A DNA stretch of 64,000 nucleotides from an uncultured Pelagibacteraceae bacterium (GTDB taxonomy: Bacteria; Pseudomonadota; Alphaproteobacteria; Pelagibacterales; Pelagibacteraceae). The stretch covers positions 248,001 through 312,000 of the forward strand of contig CACLTL010000001.1 in the NCBI GenBank assembly GCA_902609855.1. The letters are read 5' to 3'. Positions within the stretch are counted from its first letter, which is position 1. Each line of letters opens with the position of its first letter. This document shows positions 24,787 to 33,988 of this stretch, one piece after another. The translations under genes were made by a program, and so were the position numbers. Under the pieces are notes generated by a model. That model searched no databases. It saw nothing but the letters and a program-made list of their open reading frames with translations, and was not told the DNA's origin.

Positions 24787-25578
24787 CTAATATCCTTTGG
24801 ACTCTTGTTTTTTTTTTATACCCTTAATATTTTCAACTGCTGCCTTTGCACCAGAGCTCATAAATCTTTGATCAGAGCCAATAGTAACTAAATTAAAACC
24901 TTTAGAAATCATTTTTTCTGCATATTCTACTGAACCATTATGAATTCCTGTAAACAAATTTCGTTTACTTGCAGAGTCTAAAATTCTTAGTATTTCCTTG
25001 TATGCCTTTGTCCCCTCATTTTTATCAAATCCAGGTTCCTCCCCCAAAGCTAAACTTAAATCGGCTGGGCCAATGTATATACCATCAAGATTTGGCGTAT
25101 CTAAGATTTCATCTAGTTTTTCTAAAGCTTCTTTAGTTTCAATCATTGCTAATTTAAGTATTTCATTGTCAGCGTGTTTTGCATAATCAGCTCCACCGTA
25201 AATTAAACCTCTTATTGGACCAAAACTTCTATATCCCTTAGGTGGATATAAGCAGGCCTGTATAAAATTTTCTGCCTCTTTTCTATTACTAACCATCGGA
25301 CAAATAACTCCGTAACAGCCAGCGTCTAGAATCTTCATGATTTGACCAGGTTCATTCCAGTTTACTCTAGCAAGAGGAGTTACATTTGTTGTTGAAATTG
25401 ATTGAAGCATACCTAAAGCATTGGGATAGTCTATCACTCCATGTTGCATATCAATAGTGCAAGAGTCCCATCCTTGATTTGCCATCACCTCTGCTGAAAA
25501 AGCACTTGGTATTTGAAGCCAACCATTTACAATTGGTTTTCCTTCTTTAAACATTTGTTTAAGTTTATTTTTTCTCAT
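24787..25578 (-). CDS. HpcH/HpaI family aldolase
   Basis: This class II pyruvate-dependent aldolase of 263 residues is recognised by NGWLQIPSAFSAEVMANQG, the catalytic-His region TIDMQHGVIDYP, PLARVNWNEP, DAGCYGVICPMV, MIETKEALEKLDEIL (metal-binding Glu) and DGIYIGPADLSLALG. Relatives cleave 2-keto-3-deoxy sugar acids or 4-hydroxy-2-oxo acids to pyruvate plus an aldehyde. It overlaps the aldehyde dehydrogenase gene by 4 bp, so aldehyde release followed by oxidation is a natural reading. Beside iolD and iolE it may process an inositol or sugar-acid breakdown product. Confidence 0.88.
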   Translation of the reverse strand: MRKNKLKQMFKEGKPIVNGWLQIPSAFSAEVMANQGWDSCTIDMQHGVIDYPNALGMLQSISTTNVTPLARVNWNEPGQIMKILDAGCYGVICPMVSNRKEAENFIQACLYPPKGYRSFGPIRGLIYGGADYAKHADNEILKLAMIETKEALEKLDEILDTPNLDGIYIGPADLSLALGEEPGFDKNEGTKAYKEILRILDSASKRNLFTGIHNGSVEYAEKMISKGFNLVTIGSDQRFMSSGAKAAVENIKGIKKKQESKGY

Positions 25579-27020
25579 TCGTAAGAAATGCCAAAATGAG
25601 TATACTTAATATTTAAGTAATCCTTAATTGCCATTGAACCACCTTCTCTACCATACCCTGTTTGTTTAATTCCTCCGAAAGGAGCTTCAGCTACTGCAAC
25701 AACAGGCGTATTTACTGCAACACAACCAGATTCCAGTTGCTCAGAAGCTTTATTAGCCTTTTTTAAATCAGTTGTGTAAACATAACTGCACAAACCTAAA
25801 TCATTATTATTTGCTCTTTCCATTACTTCATCAAAATTTTTAAAAGTTAAAATGGGAACTATTGGACCGAATGGTTCTTCTTTCATAACAGTATAATTAT
25901 CTTTTATGTTATCAAAAATTGTTGGTTCGTAGAAATATCCCTTATTAAAGTTTGCTGCTCTTTTTCCCCCAAGTAAAACTTTACCACCTTCTTTTTTCGT
26001 AGTTTCTACTAATTTTTCGACACCTTCTAATCTTTGTTTAGTACATAAAGGACCAAGTAATGTATCTTTATCCATACCATTTCCAATTTTTAATTTTTTT
26101 GTTTTTTCTACCATTAAATTTGCAAATTCGTCTTTTTTCTTTTCATGAATATAAAATCTATTAGGTGAAATACATACCTGCCCGTTATTCCTAAATTTAG
26201 AAGTTATTGCCATATCAGTAACTTTATTCAAATCAACATCATCAAAAACTATGAAAGGTGAATGACCACTTAATTCCATTGTTACTCTCTGTACTTTGTC
26301 CGCTGCTTGTTTAAGAATTAATTTACCAACTCTTGTTGATCCAGTAATTGAAATTTTTTTTATTATATCTGATTTGATTAATTCTTCAGAAATTCCTGCA
26401 GGATCTCCGGATAAAAGATTAACTACTCCTGGAGGTACACCCGCCTCTTTACAAATATCGACTATTTCCATTACACTTCCTGGTGTAATCACATCTGGTT
26501 TAACTATAACTGAACAACCTGCTGCTAGAGCAGTTGAAATTTTTCTTGAAGCAAGGATAACTGGAAAATTCCAAGGAACTAAAGCTGCAACAACTCCTAC
26601 CGGTTGATACATAACGTGAATTTGCGTATTAGGAAATCGACTTTGATTTATTTCTCCAAAAATTCTTTTTGTTTCTTCAGAATTCCACTCAAAGATATCA
26701 GCTGCACCACCTATTTCACCAGGCCCCTCTGATAATGGCTTTCCTACCTCAAGCGTTAACCATTTTGATAAAACATCGACTCTTTTTTTTATTAAATCCG
26801 AGATCTTTCTTATAATTTTAGACCTTTCCCAAGGAGAAGTATTTCTCCAAATTTTTAAACCTTTCTCAGCTGATTTAAGAGCTTTTTGAACGTCTACGGT
26901 ATTTGCTTTGGATGCCTTACCTATTATTTCTTCAGTCGCTGGATTAATGACATCATAAGTTTCACCACTTGCAGATTTTTGCCACTTACCATCTATGAAC
27001 TGTCCGTATTTATCGTACAT
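25575..27020 (-). CDS. NAD(P)-dependent aldehyde dehydrogenase
   Basis: The 481-residue enzyme is a standard ALDH: VAALVPWNFPVILASRKIS, ITGSTRVGKLI (cofactor), VTMELSGHSPFIV (general-base Glu), NNGQVCISPNRFY (catalytic Cys), and EEPFGPIVPI. It resembles the succinate-semialdehyde/glycolaldehyde branch rather than CoA-acylating MmsA/IolA. The gene pair with the HpcH/HpaI aldolase suggests oxidation of the aldolase product. It is divergent from iolD across a 49-bp gap that must contain both promoters. Confidence 0.9.
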   Translation of the reverse strand: MYDKYGQFIDGKWQKSASGETYDVINPATEEIIGKASKANTVDVQKALKSAEKGLKIWRNTSPWERSKIIRKISDLIKKRVDVLSKWLTLEVGKPLSEGPGEIGGAADIFEWNSEETKRIFGEINQSRFPNTQIHVMYQPVGVVAALVPWNFPVILASRKISTALAAGCSVIVKPDVITPGSVMEIVDICKEAGVPPGVVNLLSGDPAGISEELIKSDIIKKISITGSTRVGKLILKQAADKVQRVTMELSGHSPFIVFDDVDLNKVTDMAITSKFRNNGQVCISPNRFYIHEKKKDEFANLMVEKTKKLKIGNGMDKDTLLGPLCTKQRLEGVEKLVETTKKEGGKVLLGGKRAANFNKGYFYEPTIFDNIKDNYTVMKEEPFGPIVPILTFKNFDEVMERANNNDLGLCSYVYTTDLKKANKASEQLESGCVAVNTPVVAVAEAPFGGIKQTGYGREGGSMAIKDYLNIKYTHFGISYE

Positions 27021-27069
27021 AAATTATTGTTGAATAAAGAATATTAATTAAATAGTTTATATTGAATTT

Positions 27070-28914
27070 ATGAAAAACATTCAACTTACTTGTGCTCACG
27101 CTTTAGTTAAATTCTTAATTGCTCAGAAAACTCTTATAGATGGAAAAAAAATGCCTTTATTTCCAGGTGTGTTTGGAATTTTTGGTCATGGTAATGTTGC
27201 TTGTTTAGGTCAAGCACTACAGGAAAACCAAAAAGAGCTTCCAACTTGGCGAGGACATCATGAACAAAATATGGCTCTAACAGGAATTGCTTATTCAAGG
27301 GCTAAAAGAAGAAAACAAATTTTCGTTGCAACTTCTTCAGTTGGACCAGGGTCAACAAACATGATTACAGCAGCAGCTGTAGCAATGAGCAATAGACTTC
27401 CGATACTTTTTTTACCTGGTGATACTTTTGCAAATAGAATGCCTGATCCTGTATTGCAACAAGTTGAGCACTTTAATAACCCAGGGATAACTCAAAACGA
27501 TGGGTTTAAACCTGTTGTGAGATATTTTGATAGAATTACTAGACCTGAACAAATCATTTCAAGTTTACAGCAAGCAATTCAAATTATGTTAGACCCAGCA
27601 GATTGTGGCCCAGCATGCATTTCATTAAGTCAAGATGTTCAAGGTGAAGTTTATGATTATCCAGAAGAATTCTTTAAAGAAAGAGTTCATACAATTAGAA
27701 GACCAAAACCAGATGATTTTCAAATTAAAGAGGCAGCTGAACTTATTAAAAAATCTAAGAAACCAATTATAATTGCTGGTGGAGGAGTCTTTTATTCGGA
27801 TGCAACAGATGAATTAAGCAATTTTGCAAAAAAACATAACATTCCTGTTACACAAACTGTAATGGGATATTCATCAATGAAAAAAGATCATACTCATTAT
27901 TTAGGAACCATTGGTGGTTTAGGCGGTAGAGCTGCAAATAATTTAAGCAAAGAAACTGATACAGCGATTGCTATCGGAACTAAGCTTGCAGATTTTACTA
28001 CAGGCTCTTGGGCAAATTTTGAAAATCCTAATTTTAAATTAGTTTCCATAAATGCCGCACGATTTGATGCGAATAAACACATGGCACAAGCAATTGTTGG
28101 AGATGCTAAAGTGTCTTTAATGGAATTATCACAAGCATTAGGAAGTTGGAAAGCTGACGATATTTGGTATCAAAAATCTAGAAAAGAATTAAAAGACTGG
28201 GAAGCTTACGTTGATAAAGAAAGTGGACCAACTAATCAAAAACTTCCGAGCTATGCTCAAGTTATAGGAGCATGTTATAGGAATTCAGACCCATCTGATA
28301 TAGCAGTTACAGCAGCGGGAGGATTGGTTGGTGAGGTAATACAAGTTTGGAAGCCAAGAGAGCTTAATACACATGAAACTGAATGGGGTTTTAGTTGCAT
28401 GAGTTATGAAATATCCGGAGCACTTGGTATCAAAATGGCTAACCCCGATAAAGAAGTTGTTTCATTCGTTGGTGATGGATCTTATCTTCTTTACAATTCC
28501 GATATATATAGTTCCGTAATTACAGACAATAAATTGATACTAATAGTTTGTGATAATGGTGGTCACGCTGTAATAAATAGATTGCAATTATATAAAGGTG
28601 GCAAAGAATTTAATTGCTTACTCAAAAGCTCAAAGACTACTAACTTAGTGCCTGTAGATTTTGCAGGACATGCAAAAAGTATGGGAGCAGATGGTGAACA
28701 TGTTAATTCTATTGCTGAATTAGAAGAGGCATTTAAAAGAGCAAAGAAATCAAAAAAAACTTATGTAATTTCAATACATACAGATGGTTATCAGTGGTTA
28801 GAAGGTTCGGCGTACTGGGAAAGCCCTACTCTTGGGATTCCTTCAACAGAAGAAAACAAAAAATCTTTAAAAGAACATCTTGAAGGAAAGAAAAAACAAA
28901 GAAAAGGTGTTTAA
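27070..28914 (+). CDS. iolD: 3D-(3,5/4)-trihydroxycyclohexane-1,2-dione hydrolase IolD
   Basis: This thiamine-diphosphate enzyme opens the ring of the cyclitol dione in myo-inositol catabolism. The 614-residue protein has the IolD-specific FGHGNVACLGQALQ, WRGHHEQNMALTGIAYSRA (ThDP-activating Glu), PVLQQVEHFNN and QDVQGEVYDYPEEFF. The C-terminal ThDP-binding domain contains SFVGDGSYLLYNSDIYS and CDNGGHAVINRLQ. The length matches the family (about 610-640). It overlaps nothing, starts a forward pair with the Gfo/Idh/MocA gene, and forms the centre of the putative inositol cluster with iolG and iolE. Confidence 0.95.
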   Translation: MKNIQLTCAHALVKFLIAQKTLIDGKKMPLFPGVFGIFGHGNVACLGQALQENQKELPTWRGHHEQNMALTGIAYSRAKRRKQIFVATSSVGPGSTNMITAAAVAMSNRLPILFLPGDTFANRMPDPVLQQVEHFNNPGITQNDGFKPVVRYFDRITRPEQIISSLQQAIQIMLDPADCGPACISLSQDVQGEVYDYPEEFFKERVHTIRRPKPDDFQIKEAAELIKKSKKPIIIAGGGVFYSDATDELSNFAKKHNIPVTQTVMGYSSMKKDHTHYLGTIGGLGGRAANNLSKETDTAIAIGTKLADFTTGSWANFENPNFKLVSINAARFDANKHMAQAIVGDAKVSLMELSQALGSWKADDIWYQKSRKELKDWEAYVDKESGPTNQKLPSYAQVIGACYRNSDPSDIAVTAAGGLVGEVIQVWKPRELNTHETEWGFSCMSYEISGALGIKMANPDKEVVSFVGDGSYLLYNSDIYSSVITDNKLILIVCDNGGHAVINRLQLYKGGKEFNCLLKSSKTTNLVPVDFAGHAKSMGADGEHVNSIAELEEAFKRAKKSKKTYVISIHTDGYQWLEGSAYWESPTLGIPSTEENKKSLKEHLEGKKKQRKGV

Positions 28915-28919
28915 AATTG

Positions 28920-30077
28920 ATGAAGAAAATTTTTAACGTAGGCCTGATAGGTTGTGGTCATATAGCCGAGACTTACTTTAGAGCACATAAGTATTTTAAT
29001 AATTTTAAAATAATAAAATGCGCTGATATCAATAATAAAGCTGCAATTAAATGCGCTAAAGCGAATGGAATTAAAGCTGTTTCAATAAAAGAATTATTAA
29101 ATGATAAAAATATAAAAGTAATTCTAAATTTAACAGTTCCTGCAGCTCATTATTCCGTTGCGAAACTTGCTCTTAATAATGGTAAACATGTTTACTCGGA
29201 AAAACCTCTAGCTATAAATTTATCTGATGGAATAAGATTAATTAAATTAGCAAAAAAAAAGAAATTGTACGTTGGAAATGCACCAGATACATTTTTGGGC
29301 GGGGGTATTCAGAAATCAAGAGAGCTGCTAGATAAAAAAATTATTGGTAAGGTTAAATTTGGAAATGCTATCTTCGCATATCCAGGTGTCCAATCTTATC
29401 ATCCAAATCCAGAACCATGGTTTGCAAAAAAAGGTGGCGGACCTGTAATAGATATGGGGCCATATTATTTAACTGCTTTAGTTAATTTATTGGGTCCTGT
29501 AAAAGAAGTTTTTAGTCAATCTGAAAAAGGTAAATCAAAAAGAGTTATCGGCATTGGCCCTAAAAAAGGTAAAAAGTTTAAAGTAGAATGTCCAACAACT
29601 TATTTTTCAACAATTAAATTTTTAAATGGAACTATAATCAGACTGACACTATCTTTCGATGTAATTTCACATTTAAGAAATCATATTGAATTATATGGTA
29701 ATGAGGGATCAATGATTGTCCCTGATCCAAATATGTTTGGTGGATCAGTTTTAATTAGTAAAAAATTAGGAAGTTCGTGGAAAAATTTTAAGACAAATAA
29801 AATGACTCTTGGAAGAATCAATATTCGATCACAAAGTTCAAGAGCAAACGAGTCACCTACTAATGCAAATTATAGAGGCGTAGGTTTGTCTGAAATGATA
29901 AGCTCTATTCAAAAGAAAAAATTACATAAATGTAATGGGAATTTATCTTTACATGTGTTGAATATAATTGATGCAATACATAATTCTGCAAAAAAAGGTA
30001 AAAAAGTTAAAGTAAATCAATTATGTGAACGACCCACAATTTTCTCTAAAAAAGAAATTAAGAATATAATTAAATAA
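28920..30077 (+). CDS. Gfo/Idh/MocA family oxidoreductase
   Basis: The protein has the N-terminal Rossmann motif VGLIGCGHIAETY and the family's EKP motif in HVYSEKPLAINLSDG, followed by the C-terminal alpha/beta domain with GGGPVIDMGPYYLTALVNLLG and ELYGNEGSMIVPDPN. It dehydrogenates a sugar, cyclitol or sugar acid with NAD(P). Next to iolD, a scyllo-inositol or other cyclitol dehydrogenase role is possible, but not provable from sequence. The ATG at 28920 is chosen; the TTG one codon upstream is an alternative. Its end overlaps the ROK kinase end by 8 bp. Confidence 0.85.
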   Translation: MKKIFNVGLIGCGHIAETYFRAHKYFNNFKIIKCADINNKAAIKCAKANGIKAVSIKELLNDKNIKVILNLTVPAAHYSVAKLALNNGKHVYSEKPLAINLSDGIRLIKLAKKKKLYVGNAPDTFLGGGIQKSRELLDKKIIGKVKFGNAIFAYPGVQSYHPNPEPWFAKKGGGPVIDMGPYYLTALVNLLGPVKEVFSQSEKGKSKRVIGIGPKKGKKFKVECPTTYFSTIKFLNGTIIRLTLSFDVISHLRNHIELYGNEGSMIVPDPNMFGGSVLISKKLGSSWKNFKTNKMTLGRINIRSQSSRANESPTNANYRGVGLSEMISSIQKKKLHKCNGNLSLHVLNIIDAIHNSAKKGKKVKVNQLCERPTIFSKKEIKNIIK

Positions 30078-30972
30078 AGTTTTTTCTTCCCAATAGTGCT
30101 GCACCTCGAACACCACTTGCATCACCGTACAATGGTTTTAGAAAAATTGTTTTTAAATTTGGTTCATTAATAAATTTTGATGTAATTTGTTTGATTTCGT
30201 CTAAAAAATCAATTTCATTTGAAACTCCACCACCGAAAACAATCGCATCTGGATCAATAGTAGTTATTATAACAATCAAGGCTCTAGCTAATTTTATTTT
30301 ATAATCATTAATAAATTTTCTAGCATCTTTTTCATTTTTTTTGTAATTAAAAAAAATTTCTTTAGCTGTCATTTTTTTTTTGAAACTTAAATAGAAATTT
30401 TTTTCTATAGACTTTCCAGAAAGAAAACCCTCTATTCTATTAGAGAAATCTATTTTTTTTTCTGATTTTAAATTTTGAACTTTCATATCAGGCATTTGAT
30501 TCAAACTCCATTCGCCTCCTAAGCCATTTGATCCAGAAATTATTTTTTTGTTTATTACTAACCCCCCACCACAACCAGAACCAAGAATAATACCAAAAAC
30601 AGTTTCATAATGGCTCGCAGATCCATCGAATGCCTCAGATAAACAAAAACAATTTGCATCATTTTCTAAGTAAATATTATTGTTAATTTTTTTTTTTAGA
30701 TCTTTGATTAAATTTTTATCATTTAGCCAGAGTGAATTGTGAGCATTTTTAATTAAACCTGTTGTTTTATCAATCGCACCTGGGTGACAAATCCCTACAT
30801 TCAAATTATTTTTATTTTTATTTTCAATATCTTTAATAATTGAGATTATAGAAGTTATTGTTTCACTGTAGTTTTTTGGTGTTTCAATTCTATTTCGTAA
30901 CAATTCTTTATTATTATTATCTAATAAAACGTATTCAATTTTTGTAGCACCTAAATCTATACCGATCTGCAT
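30070..30972 (-). CDS. ROK family sugar kinase lacking the zinc motif
   Basis: The 300-residue kinase shows the ROK ATP motif MQIGIDLGATKIEYVLLD, the substrate region NVGICHPGAIDKTTGLIKNA, the catalytic Asp in LENDANCFCLSEAF, and ILGSGCGGGLVINKKII. The usual zinc block (GEWGH... then CxCGxxGC) is replaced by GEWSLNQMP and FSNRIEGFLSG, so the metal-binding His and Cys are gone. The closest named relatives by pattern are fructokinase (Mak-type) kinases. It follows the ABC transporter gene by 2 bp in the same direction, so it may phosphorylate the imported sugar or its product. Confidence 0.82.
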   Translation of the reverse strand: MQIGIDLGATKIEYVLLDNNNKELLRNRIETPKNYSETITSIISIIKDIENKNKNNLNVGICHPGAIDKTTGLIKNAHNSLWLNDKNLIKDLKKKINNNIYLENDANCFCLSEAFDGSASHYETVFGIILGSGCGGGLVINKKIISGSNGLGGEWSLNQMPDMKVQNLKSEKKIDFSNRIEGFLSGKSIEKNFYLSFKKKMTAKEIFFNYKKNEKDARKFINDYKIKLARALIVIITTIDPDAIVFGGGVSNEIDFLDEIKQITSKFINEPNLKTIFLKPLYGDASGVRGAALLGRKNFI

Positions 30973-30974
30973 TT

Positions 30975-31766
30975 CTATGAAGAAATTCTATTCATTTCTT
31001 TAAGTTCAACTTCTAACTTATCAAGTTCTTCTCCACCTGCCATCATGCTTAAAAGTTTTTCTCTAGAAATATCTTTTTTTTCATATGTTCCTAAACTTTT
31101 ACCTCTATTAAGCACTGTGAAGCTATTTCCGACTGGATATGCGTGATGAACATTATGTGTAATTAAAATTACAGCTAAACCCTGTGAGGCAGCTTTAACT
31201 ATATATTTTAAAACCACAGATGCTTGGTGAACTCCTAAAGCAGAGGTAGGTTCATCAAGAACTAAAACTTTTGCACCAAAGTAGATAGCTCTACTTATTG
31301 CAAGACACTGTCTTTCACCACCTGACATAGTTCCTACTGCTTGTGATGGATCTCTAACATCTATACCTATTTGACCCATTCTTTCTGCAGCAATTTTGTT
31401 TGCTTTTTCTATATCAAAAGTTTTTAAAAAAGGAGGTCCTTTTAAAGGCTCTCTCCCCATGAAGAAATTTCTTGTTACACTCATCAAAGGAACTAAAGCC
31501 AAATCTTGATAAACAGTAGCAATACCTATATCTAAAGCATCTTTAGGACTATCAAAAACTATTTTCTCTCCTTCGAATATTATTTCTCCTTCATCAGGTT
31601 TATGAACTCCTGCTAGTGTTTTGATTAAAGTAGATTTACCAGCCCCATTATCACCTAACAAGCACATAATCTCACCCTTACGAAGTTTCATAGTAACGTC
31701 TTTAAGTGCAATTACTTTTCCAAAAAATTTACTAATATTGTTAAATTGAACTAAATAATCTGACAT
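30975..31766 (-). CDS. sugar ABC transporter ATP-binding protein (FrcA-like)
   Basis: The 263-residue ATPase is a single-domain carbohydrate importer subunit: Walker [17 protein letters not shown] near residue 37, Q-loop [10 protein letters not shown], signature [14 protein letters not shown], Walker [15 protein letters not shown] and the switch His in [10 protein letters not shown]. One ATPase domain rather than two (as in RbsA/MglA) points to the FrcA subgroup. It overlaps the permease gene by one base and powers uptake by the upstream permease and binding protein. Confidence 0.92.
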   Translation of the reverse strand: MSDYLVQFNNISKFFGKVIALKDVTMKLRKGEIMCLLGDNGAGKSTLIKTLAGVHKPDEGEIIFEGEKIVFDSPKDALDIGIATVYQDLALVPLMSVTRNFFMGREPLKGPPFLKTFDIEKANKIAAERMGQIGIDVRDPSQAVGTMSGGERQCLAISRAIYFGAKVLVLDEPTSALGVHQASVVLKYIVKAASQGLAVILITHNVHHAYPVGNSFTVLNRGKSLGTYEKKDISREKLLSMMAGGEELDKLEVELKEMNRISS

Positions 31767-32893
31767 TATTTACTTTCCGTTACCTTTCTTCTTATATAAT
31801 TGTTGAATATTACAGCAATAAGCATCATTGCTCCTAAAAAGACTTTAAACCAATCTGTGTCTACATCTGTATAAAAAATTCCCATAGATACAGTTCCAAA
31901 AATAATTGCACCAAACGCTGCACCAATTGCTGACCCATATCCTCCGGTAAGTAAACATCCACCTACCACTGCAGCAGCAATAGCTTCTAATTCTTTTAAA
32001 GTACCTCGCATTGTATCTGCTGATCCAGCATCTAAAACTTGTATAGTTGCAAAAATTGTAGCTGCAACTGCAGTACCTATAAATAAACTTATTTTTACTC
32101 TACCCACTGGAACACCTACATTATTTGCTCCATTTTTATCTCCACCAGATGCAAATATCCAATTCCCGTATCGAGTTTTCATTAATATCCAAGTAGTTAA
32201 GATAGCTAGAGCAATAAACCAAATTACTGAAGGCGGAATACCTGTAGCTAACGGAGTTCCATCAGTTCTTAATGCTATTAAATTCATCGAACCTAACCAT
32301 GTAAAAACCCATTTAAATGAATCCGTCGCAAATATCCAAGCTATCGGATCGTTTTCAATTAAAACTCTTAATCCAGGTACTTGTGTTCGTCCTGTGATTA
32401 ATCTTGTTAAAGCTAAAGTTGCTCCTCTTAAGATAAACAACATTGCAAGCGTAACTATAAAAGATGGTAAACCAGTTCTAACTACGAGTATTCCATTAAA
32501 ATAACCAACTAAGACTGCCATTGAAAAAGCAAATATAATACTCATCCATAAAGGCCAACCCCAATAAATTGCTGGAATGGCTATACAGATTCCTGCAAAA
32601 CCAATCATTGATCCTATTGATAAATCGAATTCTCCACCAATCATTAACATTGCTGCGGCTATGGCAATAATTCCAAGATTAGCTGATACATCTAAAAAAT
32701 TTAAGATTCCGTAAGCACTGAACATGCCGGTATCACCAGCAACAATACCAAAAAAAATAAAAACTAAAATTGCACCACCTAGAGCTCCTAACTCAGGTCT
32801 ATTTAATAAAATTTTTAAGTTTGAAACTTTTTTTAGTCTTTCGTCCTGATTAAAATCAGTTTTACTTTTTATGCTTTTTGACTTTGTAGACAT
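31766..32893 (-). CDS. sugar ABC transporter permease (FrcC/RbsC-like)
   Basis: This polytopic inner-membrane protein of 375 residues belongs to the RbsC/FrcC permease family: [60 protein letters not shown] (coupling-helix region contacting the ATPase) and [22 protein letters not shown] Lys/Asp-rich cytoplasmic N-terminus of about 45 residues precedes the first helix. It lies downstream of the binding protein, from which it is separated by a strong hairpin. Confidence 0.92.
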   Translation of the reverse strand: MSTKSKSIKSKTDFNQDERLKKVSNLKILLNRPELGALGGAILVFIFFGIVAGDTGMFSAYGILNFLDVSANLGIIAIAAAMLMIGGEFDLSIGSMIGFAGICIAIPAIYWGWPLWMSIIFAFSMAVLVGYFNGILVVRTGLPSFIVTLAMLFILRGATLALTRLITGRTQVPGLRVLIENDPIAWIFATDSFKWVFTWLGSMNLIALRTDGTPLATGIPPSVIWFIALAILTTWILMKTRYGNWIFASGGDKNGANNVGVPVGRVKISLFIGTAVAATIFATIQVLDAGSADTMRGTLKELEAIAAAVVGGCLLTGGYGSAIGAAFGAIIFGTVSMGIFYTDVDTDWFKVFLGAMMLIAVIFNNYIRRKVTESK

Positions 32894-32909
32894 AATAAAA
32901 AACTTAAAA

Positions 32910-32943
32910 AAAAAGGCCTAGTGAAAATTCACTAGGCCTTTTT
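32910..32943 (-). terminator. intercistronic terminator-like hairpin after the binding-protein gene
   Basis: A perfect 16-base inverted repeat (arms 32910-32925 and 32928-32943, core GGCCTAGTGA/TCACTAGGCC) lies between the binding-protein and permease genes. Read on the minus strand it is followed by a T-run (nine T including the stem end). This is the form of an intrinsic terminator or RNA-stabilising stem. Such partial terminators after periplasmic binding-protein genes let that subunit be made in excess over the membrane subunits. Confidence 0.85.
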
Positions 32944-32953
32944 GATATATTTT

Positions 32954-33877
32954 TTATCTATAACCTTGAGCAGCCCATTTAATTACACTCTTAGCATTTT
33001 TTGGTGTAACAAAACCAGGTCCTGTCATAACTACACCAGCTGGCATAGTCCCGTATCTCATATATTGAGAAAAGATAGCTATAGGTAAGTAACCTTGTAA
33101 GTACTGTTGTTGGTCAATTAAGAACTCAACTTTTCCAGCAGCAGCAGCTTTTAGCATTCCTGGAGACATATCAAATGTTCCAAGTTTAATGCTTCCAACT
33201 TTACCAGCTGACTCTAATGCTTTAAGAGCAGCTTCACCTGCTAGACCAGCTCCTAAAGTAAGAATAGTGTCATATCCACCACCTAATTTAGCAGCTACAG
33301 CTTTTTGAATTTCAGTTGGGTCGTTAGATGTTCCTAATATATCTACAGAACCTCCAAAACCTTTTTTGAAACCAGCACATCTTCTATCTAAAGCAACGTT
33401 ACCAACTTCGTGGTTAACACATAATGCTTTTTTTCCACCAGCGGCTTTCATTTTTTGACCGCCACCTACTCCTGCTTCAAATTCAGTTTGACCTACGTGA
33501 GCACTAATTCCAAGTTTCATGTAGTCATCTGAACCAGAGTTCATAGAAATTACTGGAATACCAGCAGATATTGCTGCTTTAACAGATTTACCTAAAGCGG
33601 CAGCGTCTGGTAAAGTAATTACGATACCTTTTGGTTTTTGAGAAACAGCGTTATCAATTAATTTTGCCATTTCAACCATGTCGAATGTTGCTGGAGCAGT
33701 ATATTTGCAAGATACTTTCATATCTTTACATGCTTTATCTACACCATTTTTTGCAACTGACCAGAAAGGGTCATTAGCTTGCCCGTGTGACACAACAATA
33801 ATATCAACTGCTAAAGCAGCAACTGATGTCATCGTCCATGTTAAAAGAGCAGCAATTGTTAAGTATATTTTTTTCAT
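32954..33877 (-). CDS. sugar ABC transporter periplasmic binding protein (FrcB-like)
   Basis: This is a cluster B (Peripla_BP_4) sugar-binding protein of 307 residues. A signal peptide covers about residues 1-23 (ending AALAVD). The ligand-binding fold opens with IIVVSHGQANDPFWSVAKNG and includes GIVITLPDAAALGKSV, GIPVISMNSGSDDY and IDQQQYLQGYLPIAI. A strong ribosome-binding sequence (AGAGGGAAATA) precedes the ATG. Its codon and base use is more GC-rich than neighbours, as expected for a highly expressed gene. The cluster context favours inositol or a related polyol as ligand. Confidence 0.93.
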   Translation of the reverse strand: MKKIYLTIAALLTWTMTSVAALAVDIIVVSHGQANDPFWSVAKNGVDKACKDMKVSCKYTAPATFDMVEMAKLIDNAVSQKPKGIVITLPDAAALGKSVKAAISAGIPVISMNSGSDDYMKLGISAHVGQTEFEAGVGGGQKMKAAGGKKALCVNHEVGNVALDRRCAGFKKGFGGSVDILGTSNDPTEIQKAVAAKLGGGYDTILTLGAGLAGEAALKALESAGKVGSIKLGTFDMSPGMLKAAAAGKVEFLIDQQQYLQGYLPIAIFSQYMRYGTMPAGVVMTGPGFVTPKNAKSVIKWAAQGYR

Positions 33878-33911
33878 TATTTCCCTCTTTTTTGTTAATT
33901 AATTTTCAGGC

Positions 33912-33940
33912 ATTAAAACAAAAAAAAACTATAAGATCAA
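33912..33940 (-). promoter_or_regulatory. candidate promoter of the sugar ABC operon
   Basis: On the minus strand, TTGATC (33940-33935) and TTTAAT (33917-33912) are spaced by 17 bp, placing the start site about 28 bases before the binding-protein ATG, with the Shine-Dalgarno GAGGG between. It is a moderate match to sigma70; the region is A/T-run rich, so chance matches are possible. Confidence 0.4.
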
Positions 33941-33988
33941 AAAAAAATCTTTAAATACAACTCTGAGTATATAAAAAAATAGTTTATT

